From positions 85,534,904 to 85,598,903 of the forward strand of contig NC_030678.2 of assembly GCF_000004195.4 (NCBI RefSeq): 64,000 nucleotides of DNA, read 5' to 3'. Below the pieces are notes generated by a model. It did no database searches and was not told the origin of the DNA. It saw only the letters and a program-made list of their open reading frames with translations. The DNA comes from Xenopus tropicalis. Lineage: Eukaryota; Chordata; Amphibia; Anura; Pipidae. Position numbers and translations under genes: made by a program. Positions 9,851 through 21,914 of this stretch are shown piece by piece (the first letter of the stretch is position 1; the number at the start of each line of letters is the position of its first letter).

Positions 9851-11935
9851 TAAAGCCTAACAACAAAGATATACTGTATGATAAAAGCTACAAGGGAACC
9901 AGAATGACACAATTTATTACATTACATTTTAATGATTATTATATAGGATTTCCAATCAAAAATACAAGAGTCTTTAATGTTGATCTTTTTATTACGACAC
10001 ATTGAAGCAATTGTATATCCTCTGCCATTTTGATGCCTACTAACTGAAGGCATGCTGGGAATTATTCAAGAAGCAGCAGCTGCAGAAAATCTACATGGTT
10101 GACTGGTTTGTCAAGTAAACACTGATTAGCATGTTCTTAATGTGTTTTTAAGGTTATTAGGTAGCTGCTGTCCCTATGGTATGAATCCAATCATGGGCAG
10201 CTCCAAAAAGTCTTATACTGCAGGTGATTAGAATCCATCAGCCAAACGAATCGAAGTAGAGAAAATACAAGGGGAAATATAGCCTTGTACTTACAGTATA
10301 CGTTTATGTTGAAAAACAGTGTTTGAGGAAAGTATAGTGTAACACCAAACAGTGGCAGGTCTTTTTATGGATTAATAACAGACTAATACCCATGGTTTTG
10401 AACCTAATTTTGCAGTTCCTGTGAGATAATACAAATATGACATAACTGTGTTATTTTCATGTCTGTATTTATTTTATATTTGAATGCAATTATTTTATTC
10501 AATTATATTATGATTTTAATTATATAATTATATTATTTTTTTAAATATTTAAATTCTACATTTTTCTCAGATGATACAGAGCTTTGCTTCTTGTCTAAAT
10601 AAGTATCTTAATCAACTCTTGGTTTAGTAATTTTGCAGGTGCTAGAGAGGAGCCACAGAAAGTAATGTCTTTGGGTATAGTGGGGACATATTGTTTTAGA
10701 TTTTATATACTTCTGGTGCCATATTCAATAAAAAAGAAACTTGTTTAGATAATGCCTTATTTTAATGTAGCTTCCTTGTTGATTTCTACACTAGAATAAA
10801 AGAGAAGGAAATGAAAGCAGACTAGACAATCTTAGTAATAAAGAATACATCTGAAAACATTTTTGTAAATTACAAATGAATAAAGAAAGAATCTAAATCC
10901 AGGATGCAATGTTGGAAATGTGTGTTCTATCCAATAACAGCCAGCAAACATGATTGCACTGAACTCTCTTAACCTCTAGCTTTGAACCTGTCTTTTAAAT
11001 TAAAAAAAATAAAAATATATCTATGAAATGTTTATTTTTCTAAATACCATTGATGCGATTTTTGATGGATGTCATGCTGTGACCAGTAGCAGCTCAGGTT
11101 AAATCTGAGTTGATTTCTGTTCGTACATAAAGAAGTTCTTCAACCATTGATACTGTTAATAAGCAAATAAATGGTCCGTAACACTTCCCAGTGTATACTG
11201 AATTTGGAAGATTTAGTCCATCTGGAATCTTTCTCAATTAGACATGAGAAAATGAACACAACAATTAAAGAAATATGTCCCCAATGAGAAAAATAAATAG
11301 AGGAGATCAAAATAAAGCGTAGTCTTTTAATGAAGCAAGCTATGGCCATATGGTAGATCCTCTGTTCACTGTGCTCTTCTGAGGCATCATTAATAATAAT
11401 TAATATAATGTTATTTCCTTTTGAGATCATGTCACCAAAACACTTTAAACATAATACACCCAAGTGTCTATTAAACATTTCCTAATAGATTTTGAAATCA
11501 CTATCACAGACCAACATAGACAATTGAAGCTAACACTGCATTTTTAAGCAAATTGCCATGTTTATTACTTTGCGAGGGTACAAACTAAACCCATCCTGCT
11601 CTTTCCACTCTTTTTATTAGAGCTTAAACAGATAGTAGGCTTCTCCTATTTATATATCAGTCACTCATTCAAACTACTGCCTGCTTACTAGGATAAATTG
11701 GAATCTTGCAAGCAGATAGTTGCTGAAATTCCTAATCAGAGAGTCGGGGAACAAAAAGCTAAGTAATTCAAAAACAATACCAACAACAACAACATTCCCC
11801 CTGCCTGACTCCAGTTTGCAACTGTTTATAGGAACTATTTTGAAATAATTTATATACTTGTTTTTTTTATATATTACTAGTCTGGACAGTCACTTTTTGG
11901 ATAAGATAATAAATATATGTATGTTTGCATATGTT
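9851..11935 (-). other. grik3 intron 1, no feature recognised
   Basis: AT-rich intron sequence. A 112-codon minus-strand ORF at 11140-11478 has no domain, no splice context and biased hydrophobic composition typical of AT-rich noise. No RNA gene seen. Confidence 0.5.
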
Positions 11936-12235
11936 AGTTTGAGTGAGGCCATATTCCAGCTTAAGTATTTGTGATCAGAAAACCCTGCACTACACTGATG
12001 AGCCCCAAGAAGGATGAAACCGGTCTGTAGTTGGGAATCTGATCAGCTATTATCCTGGCTTCTGCTTTAAAAACCCAGTGGGTAAGTTTAGCCTATAGGA
12101 TAAACCCATATAAATGGGACTCCTCTAAGAGCCTTAAGGAATTTGTTCCCAGAATCCCTTTTGACTTATTCCCATAAGTAAACAGTCCTAAGCATGCTTT
12201 GTCTATTATCATATATATATATTAAAACCCAGAGG
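11936..12235 (+). mobile_element. Repeat unit carrying a hammerhead-like motif
   Basis: A dispersed-repeat-like stretch around the ribozyme motif: after the motif it reads 'gggaatctgatcagctatta', 'aaaaacccagtgggtaag' and 'ataaacccatataaatggg', then a short (ta)n run at 12212-12222. I recognise this arrangement as a repeated frog sequence. The limits are approximate and no target-site duplication was identified. Hammerhead ribozymes are known from Penelope-like retroelements and retrozymes in animals, including amphibians; no reverse transcriptase frame is adjacent here. Confidence 0.5.
11989..12031 (+). ncRNA. Hammerhead ribozyme-like motif, minimal type
   Basis: All parts of a hammerhead are in order. 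Stem I 5' strand ACTACA is 11989-11994; the core CTGATGA is 11995-12001; stem II is GCCC (12002-12005), loop CAAGAA, then GGAT (12012-12015); the core GAAA is 12016-12019; stem III is the self-complementary ACCGGT (12019-12024); the cleavage triplet GTC ends at 12025; and stem I 3' strand TGTAGT (12026-12031) is an exact complement of ACTACA. Stem II has one G-U and one C-A pair, repaired if 12014-12015 was once GC; the T at 12015 precedes G, as expected for CpG decay. A stem III this short would act best as a dimer, as in amphibian satellite hammerheads. Activity is unproven. Confidence 0.7.
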
Positions 12236-13559
12236 TATTGCAGCAGTAGGCTGTCTACTAAATTAATTGGTAAATGACTTCTTCTGCAGTTGTCACATTA
12301 AATAAGAGTGTAAAAGTAATGGAAATGAGATATTGTATCAATACAATAGCACCCAGAACTCATTGCAACCTTGAATTTCACTTTAAAGGGTAAAGGATGA
12401 TTGCTACATGTGTTCAGTGCACTCATGTTGCACAAAAATGATTAAAAATAATGCTACAATCTGTTTGTCAATTGATGGACTAATGACTTGAGTTGGCTTA
12501 ATGAAGTATAATGCACAATAATAAATTATTTGGGTGTAAGAATGAGCAATTGAGAATTATGAAACCTTAATACAAAGAGGAAAGATCTGAGTAAAACTAA
12601 AAGAAAAAACATTTTTTTTTCTAGAACAAATACTCCGCAAAACGTGCAGAACACAGGGATCTGCCATCAGTTGCTTTATAGAGCTAGGTCAACAGCTTGG
12701 AAGCCATAAAACCATCCTGTTAACATGATGCACAGCTTGGTCCCTGTTGTTTACAAAGGTTAACAACACAGTTAATGTCAATCCAAGATAAAATCAATAG
12801 AAAATAAAACCTGTATGACACATTACTAGATAACCAAGATAAGTGGTGTCTTTCAATACCTGGCTCTGACACAATGCATATTAAAGACTTTAAGGAAACA
12901 TATTGATGTAAGCAATTGCAGTCATTAAGGGCAGTGGTGTAGTAACAGATCAGAGATAATCACTGGTGATCCAGCTATGAGAAATTAGCAGATGATAGTC
13001 ACTTGAACATTACAAAGGCAATAGAGCATAAGACTATTTGCAAACTGAAAATTAATTGGAGGCATCAGTCTGGCACATTATACTGAACTATAAGGATATA
13101 TTTAAAAAGACAAAAAAAAAAAAAAACTCACGTACCAAGTGGAAACCTAATGTTCATTGGGGATAGAGGAGGTAGAAATAGGGCACTGGTAGTACATGGG
13201 GGCATGGGGACTTTGCCATTAATAAAGGGGCCAACTATCATTTTTACATTTAGGCTGTAGTCAACTAAATATGGCCATACACATGGTATTGACATGGCTA
13301 GCCAAATCATCACTTCCAATTTAACTGGGCAATCATTTATCTCTGGGGGATCTGTTACATTGTTTTGAAATACAATTCATGTTGATCTCTCAGAATTAAA
13401 ATTCTAATTGACCAATGGCCCACAGCTAGGAAAAATTTACTGATGTGATCAATGTCATTTGAATATTATGTGTATTGTCTGAACTTGAAAATTATAGGTT
13501 GGTAGGAGTTTGACACCTGTTGTGGGGGAGTTTATTTATTTAAATGATTTAAATTGTTA
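12236..13559 (-). other. grik3 intron 1, mostly unique
   Basis: No clear element except 13255-13400, where 'atggccatacacatggtatt' and following bases look like a worn copy of the transposon at 8536-8905. A poly-A run lies at 13112-13126. Nothing coding. Confidence 0.45.
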
Positions 13560-14225
13560 AGAACCAACATTCAATATTATGTCCTGAAGAATAGGAACAT
13601 ACGTAGTATGGATTTATGAATTATAGAGTATGTCAAACAAAAGTACTTTTACATTGTTTTTTATGAAGTCTGTAAGAAATTGGACTGCAGAGCTGAAGTA
13701 GATAAAGTAGACAGATACTTATATTGTGTCAAAACTTTGCTTACCCATGGACAACTGCTCATTTACAACATCCTTCAGGCAGGTCCCTATACATGTACAA
13801 ATACTTTAGTACATGTATAAGGACCTGTCTGAAGGATGTTATAGATGAGCAGTTTTCAGTGGTATATTCTTTATTAAGACTACAGTTTAACATGGCACAG
13901 GGTGCTGTACTGGCCCAACATTATTTATGTTGTTCATTACTGAGTTTGCTAAAGACATAAAACTATGCAGAACATCTGAATCCAGCCTGTAAGTTTCATC
14001 CTTGCAAAGGGATCTTGTGGCAGATGGGATTCAATGTCAGTAAATGTAAGGTTACACACTTGGGATTTAAACTTATGCAGACTATTTTTACCCTTAATAG
14101 GACAAAGACAGATGAACCATTAATGGAAAAGGACCTAGGAGTAGGTTTGAATAATAAGCTTTTGGATAATAAGCTATAGCAAGAAGTGGCAGTCAACAGG
14201 AGCAGGGACCAACAAAATATTTTCC
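13560..14225 (+). pseudogene. CR1-like LINE reverse transcriptase fragment
   Basis: Plus-strand translation in shifting frames gives decayed RT motifs: AQGAVLAQHY near 13897 (cf. the family motif PQGSVLGPLL), EFAKDIKLC near 13950, SLQRDLV near 14000, FNVSKCKVTHLG near 14027 and EKDLGVGLNNKL near 14128. The order matches the region from RT motif 4 to the thumb in CR1/Jockey-group LINEs. Stops and frameshifts break every frame, so it is a dead fragment. A 98-bp hairpin (13755-13852) lies within it and is not expected of a LINE. Confidence 0.7.
13755..13852. repeat. Compact 44-bp-arm inverted repeat
   Basis: Left arm 13755-13798 and right arm 13809-13852 are complementary over 44 positions with four differences, all transitions; two of these are G-U pairs in a plus-strand transcript. 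The loop is 10 nt. Size and shape resemble a microRNA precursor or a tiny MITE. No other copy was seen in the window. Confidence 0.75.
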
Positions 14226-16039
14226 TATACTAAAAGAGGGTAGTTCTTTCCTTTTTGGCAAGCCCCAATTTAGAAATTGCAGTACAATTTTGTTCTTCAA
14301 TAATCCAGTACATAAGAGTTTTACTGAGATAAAGAAAATCTTGAGAAAAACGGAGGTGATAAAGGCCAAGAAATGTGTCAGGTAAGAAGAAAGGATGGCC
14401 ATGTTGGGATTTTTTACATTGATCTGAAAATCGGTTCCAGAAATTACTAGCATTAGAACTAACCACATGCCAGAAAGATATCCTAACAGCATAAAAATGA
14501 TCAAGTTCCATAATTAAGTAAATCAGTGTAATGATTAATTAAACTCCAATTTCTAAAGTAAGAGATTCCTTCCCCTGTCCCCATAGTGTAAACCTATTAA
14601 CGATTTAAGAAGCCTGAAGGATTGTGATTACATTGCTCCTATTTCCTCTTCCTTTCTGTACAAAATACAGCCCCCAATATTGTGGGGTAAAACTGCAAAG
14701 GATCAAAAGTCCTTCAGTAAACTAAAGCTAACTACAAAGTTAATATAATAAATAAGTCTGCATCACATAAGCATTGCCCAGTGACTTCCAACTATCATGT
14801 CTGTACTTGGTAAGACAGATTGCCTACATTTATAAAATCTCACTTTTAAATGCCTGTTTCTGTAAAGGGTTAAAAAAAATAGTAAGGCAAGCTGCAAAGT
14901 TAATATGGAACAGCCATAGAGATTATATCTATAGAACATGTTAACTGGCACATTACAGTACTCTGTCAAATCTACATTATTATGAGCTAAGTGGCCAAAA
15001 TACCAAATAAATTATCATACAAAAACGCCACTAGCAGCCCATATATCCACACAGTAAACTTAGCATTTACAACATCATATTGTTTACATAATTACAGAAA
15101 AACCAGGAGAAGAAAATATGAAGAAGACCACTAATGGCCAGCAGAAAAATAATTGGCCATGAAATAAATGTGGTCACTTTTTCATGATGGTGAATCGATT
15201 TTATTCTGCAGTCCCCAGTGTATGTGATTTGTGCTTATTCATGAATTTATTTTGTAGCTGTGCCAATCCCAGGGAGATGAGATCAGCCTGACAGGCCCTT
15301 CTTTCCAGAAACTGCTTAGCGGTATACACCAAGCACGAAGCGTTATCATCGGGGAGCTGGGTGAACACAAATTAACACAAGAAAAATGGCACAGATCCAG
15401 ATGTGTATCGATCAGTTGGGTTATTTTCAGCAGAAATCTCTGCCACATATTTTTATATACAGTCCCCGAGAGGATGCCTTTTTTTCCTCTGAGCTGTAGT
15501 GCAGAAGGTTTGACACAGTCCTGCTAACTACAAATTCTCAAAGACTTAAATCGCTTATTCTACACTAAGAACTGTTTATTAAGGCAAACAATGGAAAGGG
15601 AAAGAAAGAAAGAAAGTCCCATGCTAAAATCTTGCAACAAAGATTGCATTTTTCCAGTGATGTTTACAAATGTAATATAGCTTAAATGCAAATGCACCTC
15701 CCAGTGACTTCTATAGAAGCTCTCAAGGTTTAGTAGGTTTAGTTTCAGGATTTTTTCGACAAAGAAAACATAAAATATATTTAAAAGGTAAGGGGGGGAA
15801 ATGACAAAAAAAAAACCTTATCAGAACACAAAAAGTTTCTGTGGCAAAAAGAAATGAAAGAGAAAATAATCACTAATGTTTAAAGTTAATAAATCAGCCC
15901 ACTGATTTTAAGCAATGTATCTGTATTTGCAGAAGATGCAAAATGATGAAGTCCATCCTGGAGGTGCCATACATGCATGGGGATCTGGACAAACTGGAAA
16001 ACCAGTCGGCTAAGTGGCAGATGAAATTTAGATGAAAAA
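14226..16039 (-). other. grik3 intron 1, no repeats recognised in most of it
   Basis: Overlapping minus-strand ORFs at 14193-14511 in two frames show no domain. A short (gaaa)n run is at 15600-15617. The stretch 15115-15460 is complex, repeat-free and more balanced in base composition than its surroundings; it is a candidate conserved noncoding element, but this cannot be shown from one sequence. Confidence 0.4.
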
Positions 16040-16265
16040 TAATACTTTATGTATGTATGTATAGCTTTATTTATAAAGCACTACATATGTACGCAGCATT
16101 GTACAGTAGAAAAGAGTAATATAAACAGGTGGTTATTAAAATAATAATAGATAAATACAAATTATAACAATAAATACAAATAAATACAAAGTACAGTTGC
16201 AATAAGAGTCAAAGAGACAAGAGGATGGAGGTCCCTGCCCCATAAAGCTTACAATCTAGATGTTT
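16040..16265 (-). mobile_element. CR1/L2-like LINE 3' end, (ATAC)n tail
   Basis: On the minus strand this reads from 'attgtaagctttatggggc' through the 'tgtacaatgctgcgtacata' region to gctttataaataaagc and a (catac)-type microsatellite tail. The same 3' end occurs at 30965, 32925 and 37167 with other tails. Confidence 0.7.
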
Positions 16266-17617
16266 AACAAACCAATGAAGCCTTTAATACAAATTAATTT
16301 ATACTAGAATTGGGTTTTAACTGTATATAAATCTAGTTCAGTCATGTGATTCCATTAAGTCTGCTAAAACTGAAGGCTGTATGCCTACGCATCTGGGAGC
16401 AAGAGGGTAAATCAGCCTAAATAATCAGCTCCCCCTGCACTGTCTTTGTGTACAGAGAAAAGGCAGACTCTGCCCTTTGTGCCGCTAATGGAGGTGAGAG
16501 ATGTATCTTGATGATGCAATTAGCGTCATCAGACTGTGAGAGTAAATTTGCATGATTACATGACTGAAGAGAGAGAGGATGGGAAATCAAAAATTACAAA
16601 ATAGTTCATATGAACATATAATTGTAAGTAACACACTTTTCTGCAAAATAGAGTTACTAAGTATAAAACATACTGTCAGTTATGGACACAAAGGAAGAAA
16701 AATTCAGATGGGAAAAGGCTTCTAATCTGATTGTTCAAAGAGGCAAAAAAAAATCAGTGTTGAATACTTAAATCCAGTGATTTTTAGCTAAACAAAATCC
16801 CTGGATTCCACTGCAGACAAAGAATGGAATAAATGCTGCCTGTAAATAATGGTATTCATGGTAAGAAAATTCTTGCCGTAACTCATAGACAAGTGTTTTG
16901 GGTTCTGCATTCAACTCATTTAAAGTGTCACATCATATGACATATGAGAAAATCTATATCATGAAATATTAACAGTGGGACGCAGCCTACATTACACTCT
17001 ATTATGCCAGTCTCAATAGCGTTTAAACATCAATCAATATGCAGGTTAAACTCTCTCTCTGCTCGCATTTTAACTGAGAGGCAGGCTAATTGATCTCCAG
17101 AGAAAGTCAATCTTCTATGAAAAGAAAATACTCTAATTATAACGAACTTCACAGCTATTTGCGCAGCAGACACTGCAGACTGGGTAATGGGAAATTCTGC
17201 ACCTGCATTTGCTGTACTAGAAGCTCACAACCTGTTGCACTGTGAAGTTACATTTGTACAGTTTTATAGATCTATGTAGTTTTGCATGATGGTCTGTTAT
17301 CAGTTTGGTCTTTTAAATTATGTTTATCACCCTAAGGCCTATGGCACCCCAAATGTTATGATTATCAATACTTGGTACTAGTGGTTTAAATTCCCCACTC
17401 TAGTCCTGGGTCACTTCCCACTGATGTTGACACTGAGCTACTGTACCCACTGACACCATATGAATGCAAATTATGGCAACTCCTCTTGAACATTTTGGCA
17501 GCTACTACTTGGGGCCAGTATGAAAAGCATGCCTTAGCCATAAGTAATACTGACTCTTTAGGGACCCTGGAATCTAGTTTATACTACCCTCGATCCTAGG
17601 GGGTACATACTTTTGTC

Positions 17618-18126
17618 TTAAAGGAGAATGCAAGTCAAAATTTAAAAAGTTACTGCCCAATAGTCCTCCTATTGTTTAGTAAAAACGCCACACTTTTGGC
17701 TCATCTAATCAAATATTCACACTTACTTCACATTTTCTGTTTTCTTGAACAGGCAGCCATCTTTAAAAAGGTATTCTCCCTTCCTTTCCCTCCTTGCTTT
17801 ATACTGCACATGTGTTTCATTCCCTCCCCCCCTCCCCTCTGGCAGATCAGCTTCTGATTGGCTGGTGGGCATGTGTAGCTCAGAACAGGAGACAGGATCA
17901 AGTTACACACATGCTCAGAGAATAGGAAGGCTGCCGCTGGCAGCCTACAGGAAGGGAAGAGAGATTTCAGTGATGTCACTGTAGTCTTCACACTGCTGTA
18001 GGCTGCCAGCACCATATCTCAGAGAAGCAAGCAGGGATCTGGGAATTTAGATATGCAGTAAGTACTTAAAAAGAATGCCTTTAGACTTACTTTTAATTTA
18101 TATTAACCTTTCCTTGTCCGTTAAAA
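17618..18126. mobile_element. TTAA-flanked MITE, copy 1
   Basis: Starts at TTAA (17618-17621) with aggagaatgcaagtcaaaat. The right side ends in aacctttccttgtccgttaa near 18125, roughly the inverse. The body includes the blocks 'gcttctgattggctggtggg' and gatttcagtgatgtcactg. The first roughly 380 bp are repeated at 62846-63230 with few differences, so this is a recently active family. Confidence 0.75.
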
Positions 18127-19082
18127 ATCTCTATTTCATGAAGTACACCAAACTAAAGTGTCAAGGCTGCCACCAAAACACACTGAATGTGGTAGCCTAT
18201 TACTTATTTGTGTTTGAAGATACTTATTTGAGTTTGAAGACCAGTATTTGCAACTAAGTTCACTGTGTTTAATAAAAACAAATTTGTGAGACATAAGAGT
18301 CCCCCAGAATCACTTTTCAAAAGCATACACATTAATCCAGGGCCCCAGCAGAATCAGTATTAGTTCTTCTTGTAGATAGTTTACTTAAAAAACTACATTT
18401 ATGTTAGTTAAAAACAGGGATATGAAATGAAAAGGTGTACAAACGTCATTATACAAACATCACAATGGTCTAACTTTTACATCCAAATTTCTACCCAAAA
18501 AACAGTGCCATTTCTAAACATAATCCTCCTGAAACATGTGATACCAGTTGAAACATGAAGAATAATAACCCATAAGACTAGCACTTGCTGTTGCTAAAAA
18601 TGACCAAGTTTGACAAGGAAGCACCACATACTTGTCTTCCCATCTCTTAATTCAGACACTTCATAAACTGAATTCAGTAAGTAAAGTAGGAAACGTGTTT
18701 GCTTTTCTCGCTTCTAACAGTTCTCATTTCCTATTCATTTATTTCAACAACATAAGCAGCCATGTTGTATAAGGCGTATTAACAAGTCTTGAAATAAAGA
18801 GCATCTTGTCTCTACACAGCTCTGAGAAGTCTGATCAAGGGAATACATCAAAGTGTTAAGCTCAGATAAAAAGGCGCTACCACTGTACATGGCAAACTAA
18901 CTATCTGATCTTTTACTTTTATTTACAGTACGCATTTGCATACTTATTTTGGCACAAATATCAGTAAGCTGGTATATCTGCTATCAGAGGTATAGTCAAT
19001 TTACAACTGGAAAAGGGTGTGAACAAAGACAGAAGAACAAATATGACCACACGTTGGCAGCATCTATGTCAGCAATTCAATA
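18127..19082 (-). other. grik3 intron 1, no feature recognised
   Basis: AT-rich intron with a short direct repeat of gatacttatttg near 18210-18230. Nothing else was seen. Confidence 0.5.
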
Positions 19083-19770
19083 CAGTGTCAGATTGGGGTG
19101 TTTGGTGCCCATCAAGGCTGCCACCTTGGGCGCTCCCCATCCCTGTGCTAACTTCCCAACCCACAGGAGTAATTCATCCAGCCCCCCCCCTGTGCACACG
19201 CAGTGTTGCATGCATCCCATTCTATAACTTGCAACATATTCTTAAAGGAATAGTAACACCAAAAAATTCAAGAGTTGTAAAGTAAAAGAAATATAATGTG
19301 CTGTTGCCCTGCATTGGTAAAAGTTGTGTGTTTGCTACAGTAACACTACTATAGTTTATATAAATAAGCTGCTGTGTAGCCATGGGGGCAGCCATTCAAG
19401 CTGGAAAAAAGGAGAAAAGGCACAGGTTACATAGCAGATAATGGATAAGTTCTGTAGAATACAGTAGTGTTTTATCTGTTATCTGCTAAGTGCCTGTGCC
19501 TTTTCTGCTTTGAATGGCTGCCCCCATGGCTACACAGCTGCATTCTTTATATAAACCATAGTAGTGTTTCTGAGGCAAATACACCAGTTGTACCAGTGCA
19601 GGGCAACAGTACATTATATTGGAATTTCTTTTATACACTTTAATTTTTTGGTGTTACTGTTCCTTTAAGGGGTGATGTAGAGGGCTAAGCTACTGACAGG
19701 GTTCGAGACTGGGTCACCGGGGCCCTACAAGGGCCGGGCTTTACCAGCTATTTTCCCAGTCTGACCATGG
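19083..19770. mobile_element. Outer MITE interrupted by another MITE
   Basis: Left sequence 'gtgtcagattggggtg' (19085) and right sequence cccagtctgacc (19755) are inverted, with GC-rich flanks on both sides (gcccatcaagg; ccggggcccta). A complete TTAA-flanked element occupies 19242-19668 between them. The pairing of the outer ends is by eye and moderately secure. Confidence 0.5.
19242..19668. mobile_element. TTAA-flanked long palindromic MITE
   Basis: TTAA at 19242-19245 and 19665-19668. The ends are aggaatagtaacaccaaaaa and tttttggtgttactgttcct. The arms stay complementary for about 200 bp (for instance tagccatgggggcagccatt against the right arm at 19515-19535), leaving a central loop of roughly 35 bp near 19444-19478. 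TTAA duplication fits Kolobok or piggyBac type transposases; frogs are rich in Kolobok-derived MITEs. Confidence 0.85.
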
Positions 19771-21914
19771 TTCAGGAAACTATAAAACTGATATTTTATT
19801 ACTAGCCAAGACATGATATGGCTTTGACTATGTGACAAACAAAATATATATAGTATGGGCTCTTGTATCAAATAAAGAAGACTATTTTGTTACCTCAGAA
19901 TCACATAAAATGATAATTATATTATTTTCCTCTATAGAATGAAATCTAATATAGGCAACAGCCTTTGTATTAGATTAATATAAAACGCGTTGTAGCAGCC
20001 CATACAGTGTGGTTCACTACGCCCCTTCTTTTCTCACCACCTCCAAGAACATCTTCATCTGCCTAAGTGATACTAGATCTCTGCTTTGGCATGGTAGCTT
20101 TTACCCTTGATACCTACCCTCTTGCTGGAAAAAAAATGTCATTCACATGGGTTAAGGCAACAGTCCAATTTATTAGCACTGTGGTAAAGTGTCCAAAGAA
20201 TTGAAAAGGTGAGTTTTCCCTTTAAGTTGCCCATAGTTGGGAATGTAAGCTCAAAGGGATATTCTGATGAAAAGAGAATGTTTCCTCTGTTTCAAGGGTT
20301 TAGCTTTCTATTTATAGTGTTCTGGAAGGAACAGGCAGGCCAGGTGATCCATTCCAGTAGTCCACAAGGGGCCCAGTTTGATGAGGGACCACATCAAATG
20401 TGTGAAGGTAGCACCCAGAGGGCAGGATTTATTTTATGATTTTTGTTTTATATGCTGAAATGGGCACCCCTGTGTTTAATAAACTGCCTTAAAGTTAAAA
20501 AGTGACTTTTTTTTGGCAAGATTTGTGAAGAGGTCAATTAATAAGATATAAACTACTTGTTGGTTAAGTATTAATTCTAGCGGTATAGTGTTCTATAGAG
20601 TAACTAGAAGAAGGTACTCTGTTTCAAAGCAAAGTCATGTTAGGATCCCGAATATCACCAGGGCCCCCAGCAGTCAGATGACCTGTTTTCTCTCTAGTTA
20701 TGCCCATGATCAATGTGCTCATTTCATAGGTGATGGATAGCACATATTAAGAATGTATTCTCAATAGAGCATCTATGTGCATTTATTCTACACAGACATT
20801 TTCCTAACAAAGGTGATTTTAGGAGGTTTCTGGTCATGCCCAGAAAGGTCCTGCCTACATCTTTCTATGACTGGCCATGTCTTACACCCTGACTATAATC
20901 TACAGCTTTGCCCAAGCACAGAGTGCACACATCTGCACATATACAGTGGGCACATGCATTACACCTGAAGGTATGGTACCAGAACAATTCCAAAGTTGAC
21001 TTGATTGTCAGCTTAAAATCAGCTTTCACTGAGGACAGCATGCCTTCTATAGAACAATATAGTAAGGTGTTGTACTGTGCTAGCTTTTAGAAAATTGCAT
21101 TTAAAAAAATTATGTAACATCTTTAAGCCTAAAGAACAGATGTAATATACTATCATCTGAAAAGCATGGAATTGTTACTTACTCAGTTAGCCAATGGTAT
21201 CACCAAACCTTACATTTGCTTCTATAGAACAAGGAATTAAGTGACAGTAGTAATGCCTCTATATAACTTCCCTCTAGACTTACTGGAACTTTCAGGGTTA
21301 AGTCATTTGTTCTGCTAAAAGCAGGCTGTAATAAATCATACAGTCTATCTAGCTTTGCAACTCTTTAGGCTACTTCAGGCTGGGTAAGGCTTAGCAAGCT
21401 GTGTACAGTTGTCCTAGCCTTCTTGTAAGGGTGAAATCGTAGCTCAGCAATGCATTTATTCACTAAGCGCTGACTATAATTAAAATCTGATGCCTACATT
21501 TTCACAGCTCAGTGAACATGTTAACACAAAACCAGTGGATTCCTGAAATGTCTCCTTTGGGAATAAATTAATTTTACACATATTACTGCTTACTGTAATA
21601 TTTTAATTATGCTCATCAAAGGCAATTTTCAACTTTATCTATTAATGTATCCCCTTTGTGTGTTTGAAAACTCACAGCGGCGTGACTAAGGTAAACAAAT
21701 TCAAGTTGGTTTTACACTATGCTATTACTATGCATAACATAATCATTCCCAGTAACACTGTTACTCACTATTTTATCATAAGTTTTGACCTTGGGAATAC
21801 AGTGCTTGCTTATATTCAAAGAGTATTCTGTAAGAAACATAAAAATCATTGTCATATGTTGATGTGATATATGACTGGCTAGATAGACTAATAGATATAA
21901 AGATAGATAGACAG
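19771..21914 (-). other. grik3 intron 1, no feature recognised
   Basis: No terminal repeats, RNA genes or coding regions recognised. Short ORFs at 20209, 20777, 20908 and 21658 have no domain. Confidence 0.45.

Noticed and set aside
11140..11478. 112-codon minus-strand ORF
   Set aside because: AT-rich hydrophobic noise without motif or recognisable relatives.
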